From positions 1-33,814 of the forward strand of contig NZ_JASFDV010000075.1 in NCBI RefSeq assembly GCF_030766825.1: a stretch of DNA of 33,814 nucleotides. Reading direction: 5' to 3'. Positions 1 through 8,286 of the stretch are shown here, one piece after another. Position 1 is the first letter of the stretch; each line of letters starts with the position of its first letter. The DNA is from Nocardiopsis sp. CC223A (GTDB lineage: Bacteria; Actinomycetota; Actinomycetes; Streptosporangiales; Streptosporangiaceae). A program made the position numbers and the translations under genes. The notes beneath the pieces were generated by a model, which did not search any database, was not told the origin of the DNA, and worked only from the letters and a program-made list of their open reading frames with translations.

Positions 1-21
1 GAATGCCCCGGTTCACCCTCC

Positions 22-390
22 GGGCTGTGGCCGGGGTTCCCGGGCGGGCGGACAACCCCCCGGGGCGGGGGCGGCGCGACACCCTCCGGCAGGGGCTGAG
101 GTTTCCGGTCGGGTACAACCCCCTGGGGCCGGGGCCACGGTTCTCTTCCCGGCTGTGGCCGGGGTTCCCGGGCGGGCGGACAACCCCCCGGGGCGGGGGC
201 GGCGCGACACCCTCCGGCAGGGGCTGAGGTTTCCGGTCGGGTACAACCCCCTGGGGCCGGGCACCCCACTGGCGTGACACGGCTCGGGCTGAGCTTCCCG
301 GTCGGGTGAACAACCCCCCTGGGGTGCAGGCTCCGGTTCGCCTTCCGGCTGGGGCCGGGGATTCCGGTCAGGGGAACGACCCCCTGGTGC
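22..390. repeat. Degenerate tandem array, six GC-rich units of about 57-71 bp
   Basis: Six related units begin with GGCTG at about 23, 94, 151, 222, 287 and 347. Each runs through a GGTTCCCGG-type block, a GGGCGG/TCGGG block and an AACCCCC(C/T)GGGG block, and is separated from the next by a short spacer. Units 1+2 (23-133) and units 3+4 (151-261) form a perfect 111-bp duplication with a 128-bp period, so at least one duplication is recent. Within a unit GGGGTT and AACCCC can pair as a weak hairpin. The array begins at the window edge, so its left limit is unknown. The minus strand is open through the array and gives a Pro/Gly/Arg-rich translation, which I consider a compositional artefact. 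Confidence 0.8.
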
Positions 391-674
391 CGGGCCGGGA
401 GGACCACTGCGGCCTGTACCCCTCTGTGTCCGGGACGGAGGCGATGCCCACCCCGGCCCTTCGGAGTCGAAGGAGATGATCCTCCCGCCGGCTGTGGCAG
501 GGTCCCCGAACAGCGCACCGGTCACCCCCCACAGCGTTGAAAGGAGACGGGCGGGCACACAAGCGGGCCCGGACGGGACCGGCCCGACCCGGTCCGCAAA
601 GACCACCACGCCCCCACCCCCGCCGCGGGCTTCGCAGGCATGTTCCGGTTCTGAGAACACAGCCCGACGGGGTG
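391..674. other. Intergenic, no supported gene
   Basis: GC-rich sequence between the repeat array and the 3' end of serB. Open frames exist on both strands, but their translations are low-complexity Pro/Arg/Gly. I see no convincing terminator or promoter. Confidence 0.5.
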
Positions 675-1958
675 CTACAGCGCCGTGCCCCCGGTTGATG
701 CGGGCTCGGCCTCCGCGTGCAGGTCGGCCGCCTCGATCTCCTCCCGGGTGATCCCCAGAATGAATGCGATCGTGTCCAGGTAAGGCACGTTCACCGACGT
801 GTCCGCCTGTTGGCGGACCACCGGCTTGGCGTTGAACGCCACACCCAGCCCGGCCGTCTGGAGCATGTCCAGGTCGTTGGCGCCGTCCCCCACGGCGACG
901 GTCTGCTCCAGCGGCACCCCCGCCTCGCGGGCGAACCGCTCCAGCGTGACCGCTTTGCCCTTGCGGTCCACGACCGGGCCGACCAGACCGCCGGTCAACT
1001 TGCCGTCGACGACTTCCAGGGTGTTGGCGGCGGAGTAGTCCAGGCCCAGCCGCTCCACCAGCACATCCGTGATCTGGGTGAATCCGCCGCTGACGATGCC
1101 GCACTCGTAACCGAGCCGTTTGAGCGTGCGGATGAGGGTGCGGGCGCCGGGGGTCAGCTGGATCTCCTCGCAGACCTTCCCGATGGCGGTGGCGTCCAGG
1201 CCCTCCAGCAGAGCGACCCGGCGGCGCAGGGACTCCTCGAAGTCCAGTTCGCCGCGCATCGCCTGTTCGGTGACGCGGGCGACCTCCTCCTCACAGCCCG
1301 CATGGGCGGCCAGCAGCTCGATGACCTCGCCCTGGATCAGAGTGGAGTCGACGTCCATGACGATGAGGTGTTTGGCGCGGCGGTGCAGGCCGCTGGGCTG
1401 TACGGCGACGTCCACGCCCTGGGTGGCGGCCTCCATGGCCAGTTCGGCGCGCAGCTGTGCCAGACGGGCGGGATCGCCCGCGGCACCGGAGATCTCCATC
1501 TCCACGGAGGTGACCGGGTAGCTGGACAGACGCTCGATCCGGTCGATATTGGCGCCGGCCCGGGCCACACAGGAGGTGATGGCGCCCAGTGCGCCGGGGC
1601 GCAGCGGGTCGGCGAGCACGGTGACGTGCAGCCGTGCTGCGGAGGAGGACTCGTTGACCCGGTTCTGTGCGTCCCCGGAGGCGTAGTCGACCTCCATGTC
1701 GAGGTCGATCGCGGTCTTGTCGAGCGCGTTGCGGACCTCTTCGAAGACGCGGTGGCGGCTCACTCCCGGGGCGACCCGCTCGTCCACCTCCAGGACGGCG
1801 CCCAGTACGAGGCGTCCGGCCAGGACGACCTGCTCCAGGTCGACGATGGTCACGGGGAAGACGGAAAGGGTGCTCAACAGGCGTGCGCTGATACCCGGGC
1901 GATCGCGGCCGGTCACCGTCACCAACAACGTGGTTTCATCATTCATGGCGTTGTCCAC
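675..1958 (-). CDS. serB: Phosphoserine phosphatase, ACT-ACT-HAD type
   Basis: It hydrolyses O-phospho-L-serine to L-serine, the last step of the phosphorylated serine pathway, in the cytoplasm. Residues 1-185 look like two tandem ACT domains (TVTGRDRPG near residues 14-22 opens the first), the layout of mycobacterial SerB2. The HAD domain follows: motif I DVDST at 202-206 with nucleophile D202 and acid/base D204, motif II S290-G-G, motif III lysine around 333-335, and motif IV GDGAND at 357-362. The length (427 aa) fits this family. The start used is a GTG at 1958; an ATG four codons later (1946) is equally possible, and neither has a strong ribosome binding site. ACT domains suggest amino-acid feedback, as in the family. 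It is followed on the same strand by no gene inside the window. Confidence 0.95.
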   Translation of the reverse strand: MDNAMNDETTLLVTVTGRDRPGISARLLSTLSVFPVTIVDLEQVVLAGRLVLGAVLEVDERVAPGVSRHRVFEEVRNALDKTAIDLDMEVDYASGDAQNRVNESSSAARLHVTVLADPLRPGALGAITSCVARAGANIDRIERLSSYPVTSVEMEISGAAGDPARLAQLRAELAMEAATQGVDVAVQPSGLHRRAKHLIVMDVDSTLIQGEVIELLAAHAGCEEEVARVTEQAMRGELDFEESLRRRVALLEGLDATAIGKVCEEIQLTPGARTLIRTLKRLGYECGIVSGGFTQITDVLVERLGLDYSAANTLEVVDGKLTGGLVGPVVDRKGKAVTLERFAREAGVPLEQTVAVGDGANDLDMLQTAGLGVAFNAKPVVRQQADTSVNVPYLDTIAFILGITREEIEAADLHAEAEPASTGGTAL

Positions 1959-2058
1959 GGTACTCGGCCGCCCGGTGGCACCGTCGCCCAGGATGCTTCT
2001 TTTCCCAGCTAGTTCACTATGTGGACACCCGGGACGGGGTGTTCCCGGGGGTCGGTCG

Positions 2059-2700
2059 TCACTTGTTCTTCTTCGACTTGCGCGGTTTCTTCGCCTTGAC
2101 GGAGACCCCGCCCAGCATGCAGGTGCCGGTGAGTCGGATGACCGGTGCGTTCGGGTCGGTCACCTGGTCCGTTCCGTGCAGTTCGGTGCCGCCGAGAATT
2201 CCGGACGTGTTGTTGATCACCCTGACCCCGTAGGGGACGGTGATGTCGACCCCGCCGAGGATGACGGCGACCTGGATGGTGACCTCTCGGCGGCTCAGGA
2301 CGGCCTCGCGCAGGTCCAGGTCGACTCCGCCGCACAGGACGGACACGTTGGTGCGGGGCTCGACCAGCCAGCGGCCCTTGCGTTCGCAGCCGCCGAACAC
2401 GGCGACCATGTTCTCCGAGCCCTTGCTCTGTCCGGCGAGGTCGCGGGCCTCCTGGCCCAGGATCTCCATACCGTCGGTCCCGGGCGCGCCGTCGACGGTG
2501 GTCTGGAACGGGCTGTGTCCGGAGGCGGGCAGGTCGGAGACGATGGGCGTGAGCTCGCCCATGGTCTTGGCCCTGTAGAGGGTGTCGAGGCGTTCCTCGT
2601 GTTCCACGGGGGTGAGGCGACCCTCCGCCAGCGCTTCGCGCAGGCGTTCGGCAACCTTGTCACGGTCCGCGTCGGAGGCTCGGATGTGCTCGGGCTGCAT
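2059..2700 (-). CDS. DUF1707 / LiaF-C-like domain protein
   Basis: 213 aa. The N-terminus (about residues 5-60; IRASDADRDKVAERL, then EGRLTPVEHEERLD) is a textbook DUF1707 domain, an actinobacterial SHOCT-like helical module. The C-terminal half (about 110-200) is rich in short beta strands with GGV repeats (VFGGCERKG, LCGGVDLDLREA, ILGGVDITVP, MLGGVSVK), resembling the beta-helical C-terminal domain of LiaF/cell-wall-active antibiotic response proteins. The end is a lysine-rich tail. I see no membrane segment, so it is probably cytoplasmic or peripheral. A GGAGGAG ribosome binding site lies just upstream of the ATG at 2700. Relatives are tied to envelope stress; a role here is inference. It lies upstream of serB on the same strand, 100 bp away, so the two could be cotranscribed. 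Confidence 0.8.
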   Translation of the reverse strand: MQPEHIRASDADRDKVAERLREALAEGRLTPVEHEERLDTLYRAKTMGELTPIVSDLPASGHSPFQTTVDGAPGTDGMEILGQEARDLAGQSKGSENMVAVFGGCERKGRWLVEPRTNVSVLCGGVDLDLREAVLSRREVTIQVAVILGGVDITVPYGVRVINNTSGILGGTELHGTDQVTDPNAPVIRLTGTCMLGGVSVKAKKPRKSKKNK

Positions 2701-3482
2701 GGTGCGGGTCTCCTCCTCGATCGTGGGCCGGGCTCGGCCGCACTACAAGTATGGGTTCGGGCCTGTCGCGGACGGATCAGGTATCTTCCCTGGCCCTACC
2801 CTGAGACTTCCCCTCAGGCCCCCGGTCCCCGGTCCCCGGTCCCAGAATGCCCCTTTCGGCCCGTGCCGACCAGAGTTTGTACCGGGTCGTGATCAACGAA
2901 CTCCGTGGTTCGCCGGGCGGGTGCCCCGCGGGGCGTCGAAGGCACGGGAACGGGCGCGGGAACGGGCACGGGCACCGGTGATCCGCGGCTGTGCCGTGTG
3001 GGAGCGCGTGACCGGAGGGGTGCCCGCCACGGGACGGCGTGTCAGCGCACGGCGAGCCGGTCCACCAGCGGTTCCGCCCTCCGCTCGGCATCCCTGCGGG
3101 CAGCCGTCCCGCCCGGGTCAGGGTGGCCGGCCCGGGCCGGGACGCCGGAACAGCTCGGTGTCCAGCCCGGGTGGACGCCGCATCCCCGGCGACCTCGCCG
3201 GGAGTCCCCGGTGGGACGGCGGAGCCGTCCTTCAGGGGCTCGGGGGTGTCCCCGTGGGCGAACGCCGTGCCGCCGTCGAGCTGGAACACGGTGTCGTGGA
3301 CCGCCGGGTCGCGTGTGGCGGGCGGCCCGGTGAACCCCCACCCCACATCGGTCGGCCGCGCACGCGTCGCGCAGGACCATCCACCGGATCGGAGGTCGGT
3401 CGCGGGGAGAAGAAGCGGAGAACACGGCGCAGGAGGGCCGGCTGGTCGACCACGGCCCGGTGTGTGCTCCGGGGGTGCGGGC
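2701..3482. other. Long gene-poor interval
   Basis: About 780 bases without a gene I can defend. It holds simple tandem sequence (a CCCCGGT heptad repeated near 2822-2843) and runs of GGGAACGGGC-like sequence near 2944-2978. Open frames are present on both strands but break or change composition. A possible coding remnant on the minus strand is listed separately. The first 60 bases should contain the promoter of the DUF1707 gene, but no clear -10/-35 stands out. Confidence 0.5.
3190..3346 (-). pseudogene. Possible remnant of a coding sequence
   Basis: From a GTG at 3346 the minus strand reads about 50 codons with protein-like composition (VGWGFTGPPATRDPAVHD, then a TVFQLDGGTAFAHGD stretch) and nearly all G/C third positions. 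Downstream of about 3190 the same frame loses this bias. Protein-like segments occur in other frames just upstream (for example RPPIRWMVLRDA near 3380), which would fit a frameshifted, decayed gene. I do not recognise the family. A chance open frame in GC-rich DNA remains likely. Confidence 0.22.
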
Positions 3483-4256
3483 TCAGAGCGGTATCGAGGA
3501 GTGCGCGGCCACCAGGGCCCGGCGCACGGCCGCGTCCAGCCGGCGCAGGGACCGGGACCTCAGGTCCGCCTGGTGGGCGTTCATGCCGCGGCCGGTGTGG
3601 GCGTCGGCCAGGCCCACGACCGCCGCCAGCCGCGCCGCCTGCTCGGCGACGCCGCGGGCGCGCTGCGGATAGGCGGTCGGGAGTACCCCCGCGGTACCTG
3701 CGGCCGAGTCCAGTGTGTTCACCCGGTGTCGGACGTCGGGTGAGAACCCGGTGAAATCGTCGACGCCCTCCAACTCGCGGGCGACCTCGATGAGGGTGAG
3801 CTTGAGCGCCTGCTCGGCTTCGGCCAGATCGGGTACCTGGGGGATCGTGTCGTTGGCCGGATACGGGGCCCAGGAGACGCCCACATAGGATGAACCCCGC
3901 CGGTCGGTCGTGGGGACCAGCCCCACCTGGCGGTCGGCGAGTCGGAGCAGTACCCCCTCCCGTGCCTCCAGCGCGGCCTGGTTGAACTCCCCGGGGCCGA
4001 CCAGACCCAGCGGGTCCCCTTGTACGGGCAGTGCCAACCGGAACGCCGAAGGTCTTGTGCCGGGCAGGCCACGAAGTCGTACCAGTGCGGCCCGCAGCGG
4101 TACGCCCTCCTCGAAGGGCAGGTCCCCCGGCGGTACGGTCCCGATGAGCTGGGGCCCGCCGCGGCGTTCGACGGCGTCCACGGCCTCGTCCAGGCCGACG
4201 TGCCCGGACAGCCAGGCGTTGCCCCAGGCGACGAGTGTTGCGGACGTGGAGTTCAT
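3483..4256 (-). CDS. Conserved-looking protein of unknown function
   Basis: 257 aa from the ATG at 4256. The frame is open further upstream, but that part overlaps the divergent ABC gene and is compositionally different, so I use the ATG at MNSTSATLVAWGNAW. No signal peptide or membrane segment is visible. The first half is beta-strand-like with many Gly/Pro/Leu (LIGTVPPGDLPFEEG, FRLALPVQGDPLGL). The second half is helical with an AEAEQALKLTLIEVARELEG segment and an Arg-rich C-terminus. I do not recognise a catalytic motif. It is divergent from an orphan ABC ATPase, sharing an 80-bp intergenic region with a direct repeat, so the two may be coregulated. The coding bias is strong and the protein is not low-complexity, which supports a real gene. 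Confidence 0.75.
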   Translation of the reverse strand: MNSTSATLVAWGNAWLSGHVGLDEAVDAVERRGGPQLIGTVPPGDLPFEEGVPLRAALVRLRGLPGTRPSAFRLALPVQGDPLGLVGPGEFNQAALEAREGVLLRLADRQVGLVPTTDRRGSSYVGVSWAPYPANDTIPQVPDLAEAEQALKLTLIEVARELEGVDDFTGFSPDVRHRVNTLDSAAGTAGVLPTAYPQRARGVAEQAARLAAVVGLADAHTGRGMNAHQADLRSRSLRRLDAAVRRALVAAHSSIPL

Positions 4257-4267
4257 GGCTCCAGGGT

Positions 4268-4306
4268 AGGTCGGCACTGCACCGGCCAGGTCGGCACTGC
4301 ACCGGC
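4268..4306. repeat. 19-bp direct repeat in a divergent promoter region
   Basis: AGGTCGGCACTGCACCGGC occurs at 4268-4286 and again at 4288-4306, a 20-bp period that places both copies on about the same helical face. It lies between the divergent unknown gene (start 4256) and the ABC ATPase (start 4336). A two-site operator is possible, as is a simple slippage duplication. Confidence 0.6.
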
Positions 4307-4335
4307 GCGGGACGCGAGTGACGTGAGGGAGAACG

Positions 4336-5121
4336 ATGGACGGTCGGGTTCTGGGGCTGAGCGGTGTCACCGTACGGCGGGGTGACGCGCTTCTGTTGAA
4401 CGGTGTGGACTGGTCGGTGTCGGAGGGTGAGCGCTGGGTGGTCCTGGGCCCCAACGGCGCGGGCAAGACCACCCTGCTGAACGTGGCCTTCAGCCAGCTG
4501 TACCCCACCTCGGGCGAGGTGGAGATCCTGGGCGAGCACCTGGGCCGGGTGGACGTGTTCGAGCTGCGGCCGCTCATCGGGTACGCGGGGGCGGCGATCG
4601 CCAACCGCATCGAGGAGGGCACCCCGGTCCTGGACCTGGTGCTGAGCGCGGCCTACGGGTACCTGGGCCGGTTCCGGGAGGAGTACGGCGTCCCCGACCT
4701 GGGCCGGGGGCGGGCGCTGCTGGGCCACTGGGGTGTCGGAGACCTGGCCGACCGCGAGTTCCACACGCTGTCGGAGGGCGAGCGCAAACGGGTGCTGATC
4801 GCCCGGGCACTGATGTCGGACCCCGAACTGCTGCTGCTGGACGAGCCCGCGGCGGGCCTGGACCTGGGCGGCCGCGAGGACCTGCTGCGCCGTCTGGGCT
4901 CGTTGGCCCGCAACGAGGCGGCGCCGGCCCTGGTGGTGGTGTCGCACCACGTGGAGGAGATCCCGGTCGGCTTCACGCACGGGCTGCTGCTGCGCGAGGG
5001 CGGCGTGGTCGCTGCGGGCCCGTTGGACGAGGTGATGACGGCCGACAACCTGTCGGAGACGTTCGGCCTGCCCCTGAAGGTGGAGCGCGACGGCGACCGC
5101 TGGAACGCCCGGGCGGTCTGA
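4336..5121 (+). CDS. ABC transporter ATP-binding protein, YlmA-like
   Basis: 261 aa single nucleotide-binding domain. Walker A GPNGAGKTT is at 38-46, the ABC signature LSEGE at 145-149 (followed by RKRV), Walker B LLLLDEP at 165-171, D-loop GLD just after, and the H-loop histidine in VVVSHHVEE at about 204-205. The region that normally holds the Q-loop glutamine reads IGYAGAAIANRI (81-92), with no glutamine. No membrane-spanning partner gene is adjacent, so it is an orphan ATPase similar to Bacillus YlmA and ModF-like proteins. The substrate, or a non-transport role, cannot be assigned. The ATG follows GTGAGGGAGAACG, a usable ribosome binding site. A strong hairpin terminator follows at 5186. 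Confidence 0.88.
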   Translation: MDGRVLGLSGVTVRRGDALLLNGVDWSVSEGERWVVLGPNGAGKTTLLNVAFSQLYPTSGEVEILGEHLGRVDVFELRPLIGYAGAAIANRIEEGTPVLDLVLSAAYGYLGRFREEYGVPDLGRGRALLGHWGVGDLADREFHTLSEGERKRVLIARALMSDPELLLLDEPAAGLDLGGREDLLRRLGSLARNEAAPALVVVSHHVEEIPVGFTHGLLLREGGVVAAGPLDEVMTADNLSETFGLPLKVERDGDRWNARAV

Positions 5122-5185
5122 CCCCGGACCGGTTCCCGCTCTCCCGAGGCTTCTCTCCCCTGCTCCTCTCCCGTTCTCCCGTGCC

Positions 5186-5209
5186 CGGCCGGCGGTCCTC
5201 CGCCGGCCG
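5186..5209 (+). terminator. Hairpin terminator after ABC ATPase
   Basis: Perfect 10-bp stem CGGCCGGCGG / CCGCCGGCCG with a TCCT loop, 64 bases after the stop codon. No long U-tract follows, which is usual in actinobacteria. Confidence 0.65.
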
Positions 5210-5561
5210 TTCCCCTTCCCCGGACCCCTGGTATCGGACCCTTGGTGCCGGAACCGGGTGCCGGAACCGGGGGCCATGGTGAACCGTGTCCCAAAACAGG
5301 GATAAGGAGTACGAAAACAGTGCGATCATATTGACCTTAAATACTGTCTCTGTCCGGATATGGCTCCTCCATGTGACTTCGGGTACCGTCTTCGGCGGTG
5401 AGCGGAACGCTCCAATTCGGCGCGCTTTATGATCATCGGGTGGGCGGGGCCGGGCGCTGCGCGGCCCGTGCCCGCGTTGCCTGCACCCCCGTCGGGAGAA
5501 CCGGAGCTGCCCAGATGTCGATGTCGAATACCGCCCCGGCGCACGAAAAAGGGGTGATCGC
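5210..5561. other. Upstream region of the SPFH gene
   Basis: A 13-bp tandem duplication GGTGCCGGAACCG occurs at 5244-5256 and 5257-5269. From about 5285 to 5380 the sequence is clearly more AT-rich than the surroundings. TTGACC at 5331-5336 with GGATAT at 5356-5361 is a weak promoter candidate (19-bp spacer). A long leader would separate it from the start at 5562. No small gene is supported. Confidence 0.4.
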
Positions 5562-6485
5562 ATGACCATGATCATCATCGTCGCCCTTTTCGTCGCCGTT
5601 CTTCTTCTCATCTTCTGGCGGAGCGTGCGCATCATCCCGCACTCCATGCAGGACGTGGTCGAACGCTTCGGCAAGTACCACCGCACCCTGGACTCCGGAT
5701 TCAACGTCGTCATTCCGGGTGTCGACCAGGTCCGCGAGCGCATCGACCGCCGGGTCCAGGTGGTGAGCTTCCCGCCGCAGTCCGCCATCACCGAGGACAA
5801 CCTGGCCGTGGAGGTCGACTCCGCGGTGTACATCCGGGTCGTGGACGCCTACCGCGCCACCTACGAGGTCGCCAACTTCATCCAGGCGGTCGAGCAGCTC
5901 ACCCTGGCCACGCTGCGCAACGTCATCGGCGGCATGAACCTGGAGGGGACCCTCACCTCCCGCGACCAGATCAACCGTGAGCTGAAGTCGGTGCTGGACG
6001 AGGCCACCAGCGACTGGGGCATCGAGATCAGCCGCATCGAGCTCAAGGGCATCGAACCCCCGAGTTCGGTGCAGGAGGCCATGGAGATGCAGATGCGCGC
6101 CGACCGCGAGAAGCGCGCGCAGCTGCTCAGCGCCGAGGGCGAGAAGCAGTCCGCGGTGCTGCGGGCCGAGGGTGAGCGGTCGGCCGCGGTGCTGCGGGCC
6201 AAGGGGCAGGCGGAGGCGCAGATGCTCACCGCCAAGGCCGACGCCGAGGCCCAGACCCTGCGGGCGCGCGGTGAGGCCGACGCCATCCACATGGTGTTCA
6301 AGGCCCTGCACACCAGCAAGGTCGACCCCGACGTGCTGGCCTACCAGTACCTTCAGAAGCTCCCGGAGATCGCCAAGGGCGACGCCAACAAGGTGTGGAT
6401 CGTGCCGTCCGAGATGGGTCAGGCCCTCCAGGGGGTGGGCGCCGCGTTCCAGCGCCTGCGCGACGAGGTCGTGCGGGTGCCCTGA
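5562..6485 (+). CDS. SPFH/Band 7 (stomatin/prohibitin-like) membrane protein
   Basis: 307 aa. Residues 2-19 (MIIIVALFVAVLLLIFW) form one N-terminal membrane segment. A stomatin-type SPFH domain follows (VVERFGKYHRTLDSGFN at about 32-48, then IPGVDQVRERIDRRVQ). A long Ala/Glu/Arg-rich coiled coil runs from about residue 180 to 245, built from AEGE(K/R) and ADAEAQ repeats. The C-terminus has the conserved YLQKLPEIAKGDANKVWIVP stretch near 270-290. Family members oligomerise into ring-like scaffolds organising membrane microdomains and proteases. The NfeD partner that often accompanies bacterial stomatins is not adjacent. A GTG-rich GAAAAAGGGGTG leader precedes the ATG; a second ATG two codons later is possible. 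It appears monocistronic, with a perfect terminator hairpin 70 bases downstream. Confidence 0.93.
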   Translation: MTMIIIVALFVAVLLLIFWRSVRIIPHSMQDVVERFGKYHRTLDSGFNVVIPGVDQVRERIDRRVQVVSFPPQSAITEDNLAVEVDSAVYIRVVDAYRATYEVANFIQAVEQLTLATLRNVIGGMNLEGTLTSRDQINRELKSVLDEATSDWGIEISRIELKGIEPPSSVQEAMEMQMRADREKRAQLLSAEGEKQSAVLRAEGERSAAVLRAKGQAEAQMLTAKADAEAQTLRARGEADAIHMVFKALHTSKVDPDVLAYQYLQKLPEIAKGDANKVWIVPSEMGQALQGVGAAFQRLRDEVVRVP

Positions 6486-6557
6486 CACCCCGCCCCCGCT
6501 CCCCGGCCCCCCACCCCCGTCCCCTCATCCGCTTCCCGGACCTTCCCGGTACCTGCC

Positions 6558-6587
6558 GGTCCCGGGGCGCCCGAGCGCCCCGGGACC
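6558..6587 (+). terminator. Rho-independent terminator after SPFH gene
   Basis: Perfect 13-bp stem GGTCCCGGGGCGC / GCGCCCCGGGACC around a CCGA loop, followed by TTT at 6588-6590. Confidence 0.8.
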
Positions 6588-6709
6588 TTTCGGCTTTCCG
6601 GGACCGCCCCATCCGGTGGATGACCCGATGATCGGCTCCCGGAGGCCGCTCTCGTAGTCTGTGGGAGCCCTCGACGGTCGGGGAGCGGAGAAGCCAGGAA
6701 AGCCGGACT

Positions 6710-7468
6710 ATGGAACTCTGGGAGGCAGCGGCCGTCCTGCTGGCGGGGATCGCCGCCGGGGGGATCAACTCCATCGCGGGATCGGGGACCCTGTTCACCT
6801 TCCCCGTACTCCTGGCCCTGGGGTATCCGCCGATCACCGCCACCATCTCCAACAGCATCGGCCTGGCACCGGGCAGCATCAGCAGCGCCGTCGCCTACCG
6901 CAGGGAGCTGTCCGGGCAGCGCGCCCGGGTGATCCGGCTGGGCGTCATGTCGCTGCTGGGGGCGGTCACCGGCGCGCTGCTGCTCATCTACCTGCCCGCC
7001 GGGGTGTTCGAGAAGGTCGTGCCGTTCATGATCGGCGCGGCCTGTGTACTGATCGTCCTCCAGCCGCGCGTCACCCGCTGGGCCCGGGCCCGCAAGCCCG
7101 CGCGCAAGGACGGTGGTCCGTTGCTGCCGGTGGGGGTCTACCTGACGGGCACCTACGGCGGCTACTTCGCCGCCGCCCAGGGCATCATCCTCATGAGCAT
7201 CCTGGGTGCCTCCCTGGACGACGACCTCCAGCGGCTCAACGGCCTGAAGAACCTGCTCGCGGGGATCGTCAACGGCGTCGCCGCCGTGTTCTACATCGTG
7301 CTGGCCTCACCGTCGTGGCCGGTGGTCGGCCTCATCGCGGTGGGTTCGATCCTCGGCGGCTACCTGGGCGGCCGGTTCGGCCGCCGGCTGAGCGCCGCGG
7401 CCCTGCGCGTCGTCCTGGTGATCGTGGGCCTGTCCGCGGCGGTCCAGCTGCTCGTGGGGCGGGTCTGA
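6710..7468 (+). CDS. TSUP family (TauE/SafE) membrane permease
   Basis: 252 aa with about eight hydrophobic segments. The N-terminal LLAGIAAGGINSIAGSGTLF motif (10-29) and the NSIGLAPGSIS motif (47-57) are characteristic of the TSUP/TauE/SafE superfamily. The second half repeats the pattern (TGTYGGYFAAAQGI, then LNGLKNLLAGIVNGVAAVFY). Members export sulfite, sulfoacetate or other small organic anions; the substrate here is not readable from sequence, and no sulfur or taurine genes are adjacent. The ATG at 6710 has GCCAGGAAAGCC upstream. It converges on the HD-domain gene 36 bp away. Confidence 0.9.
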   Translation: MELWEAAAVLLAGIAAGGINSIAGSGTLFTFPVLLALGYPPITATISNSIGLAPGSISSAVAYRRELSGQRARVIRLGVMSLLGAVTGALLLIYLPAGVFEKVVPFMIGAACVLIVLQPRVTRWARARKPARKDGGPLLPVGVYLTGTYGGYFAAAQGIILMSILGASLDDDLQRLNGLKNLLAGIVNGVAAVFYIVLASPSWPVVGLIAVGSILGGYLGGRFGRRLSAAALRVVLVIVGLSAAVQLLVGRV

Positions 7469-7504
7469 CCCGACCCCCGTCCGGGTCCTCGCCCCCGGCG
7501 GCGG

Positions 7505-8128
7505 TCAGGCGCGGAAGTACCCGCGCCGGTCGGCGTCGTCGACGAGCGCCGTCGCGTACGCACCCAACGCCTCGGACCCCTCGGCGATCAGCTTGACCTT
7601 CTCCATGACCTGGGCCCGGGTGATCCCGAACCGCACCCAGGTGCCGCCCTCGTTGTGCCAGTTCGCGAGCATCGGCGACAGCCGGTCCACGGCCCGGGCG
7701 AACCGCGCCTCGGCGGTGGTCCTGGCCTCGAACTCCTCCCAGAGGGCGCGGGCGAGCTCGGCCTGGTCCTCGGGGAGCAGCGGGAAGATGCGGTCGGCGG
7801 CGGCGCGCTCGCGTTCGGCCTGGGTCTGCGAACTGACCTGGTCGAACAGGAAGGTGTCGCCCGCGTCGATCTCCACGATGTCGTGCAGCACCAGCATCTC
7901 GACGACCTTGTCGATGTCGGTGCCCTCGGGGGCGTACTCGGCGAAGGTGCGCGCGGTCAGCGCCAGATGCCAGGAGTGCTCGGCCGAATTCTCCCTGCGG
8001 GACCCGTCCACCAGCAGGTTCTGCCGCAGGATGCGCTTGAGTTTGTCCACCTCCAGAAGGAAGCGGAGCTGCGCGTTCAACCGCTCGTTGTCGACCCCGC
8101 TGGCAAAGACCGGTGCCGGTTCCGTCAC
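7505..8128 (-). CDS. HD-domain phosphohydrolase (YfbR/5'-nucleotidase-like)
   Basis: 207 aa. I chose the GTG at 8128 because an AGGAGGG ribosome binding site lies about 9 bases upstream; the frame is open further upstream but that part looks non-coding. The HD metal-binding set is visible: H51 (SAEHSWH), H82-D83 (VLHDIVEIDAGDTF) and D148 (ARAVDRLSPM). This arrangement, including EHSWH, matches the HD_3 family that includes E. coli YfbR, a 5'-deoxynucleotidase. Substrate specificity cannot be read from sequence. It is a soluble cytoplasmic protein, convergent with the TSUP permease; its upstream neighbour on the same strand is 158 bp away. Confidence 0.88.
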   Translation of the reverse strand: MTEPAPVFASGVDNERLNAQLRFLLEVDKLKRILRQNLLVDGSRRENSAEHSWHLALTARTFAEYAPEGTDIDKVVEMLVLHDIVEIDAGDTFLFDQVSSQTQAERERAAADRIFPLLPEDQAELARALWEEFEARTTAEARFARAVDRLSPMLANWHNEGGTWVRFGITRAQVMEKVKLIAEGSEALGAYATALVDDADRRGYFRA

Positions 8129-8286
8129 GTGGTTCGCCCTCCTGAAGGATGAGTCGAAACGGTCAGGTGGACCGCCCTTGAGCGGCCGCCCCTGGATGAT
8201 CCCATGGAACGCGGACCGGCTGTCGCGGCGGCGTCCGTTAAGGGGACGGCCGGGAATGTGGCGGGGTGCACACGATGAACGCGTTG

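Noticed and set aside
13..1104. 363-codon open frame on the minus strand across the repeat array and the serB 3' end
   Set aside because: Low-complexity Pro/Arg/Gly translation that overlaps serB in another frame; an effect of GC-rich repeats.
3232..5277. 681-codon minus-strand open frame
   Set aside because: It runs antisense through the ABC ATPase and across the unknown gene in another frame; its composition is Arg/Gly/Pro-rich and it has no motifs.
8160..8260. Two similar GC-rich stretches upstream of the HD gene (GCCGCCCTTGAGCGG-like)
   Set aside because: The resemblance is imperfect and short; it does not amount to a convincing repeat or regulatory element.
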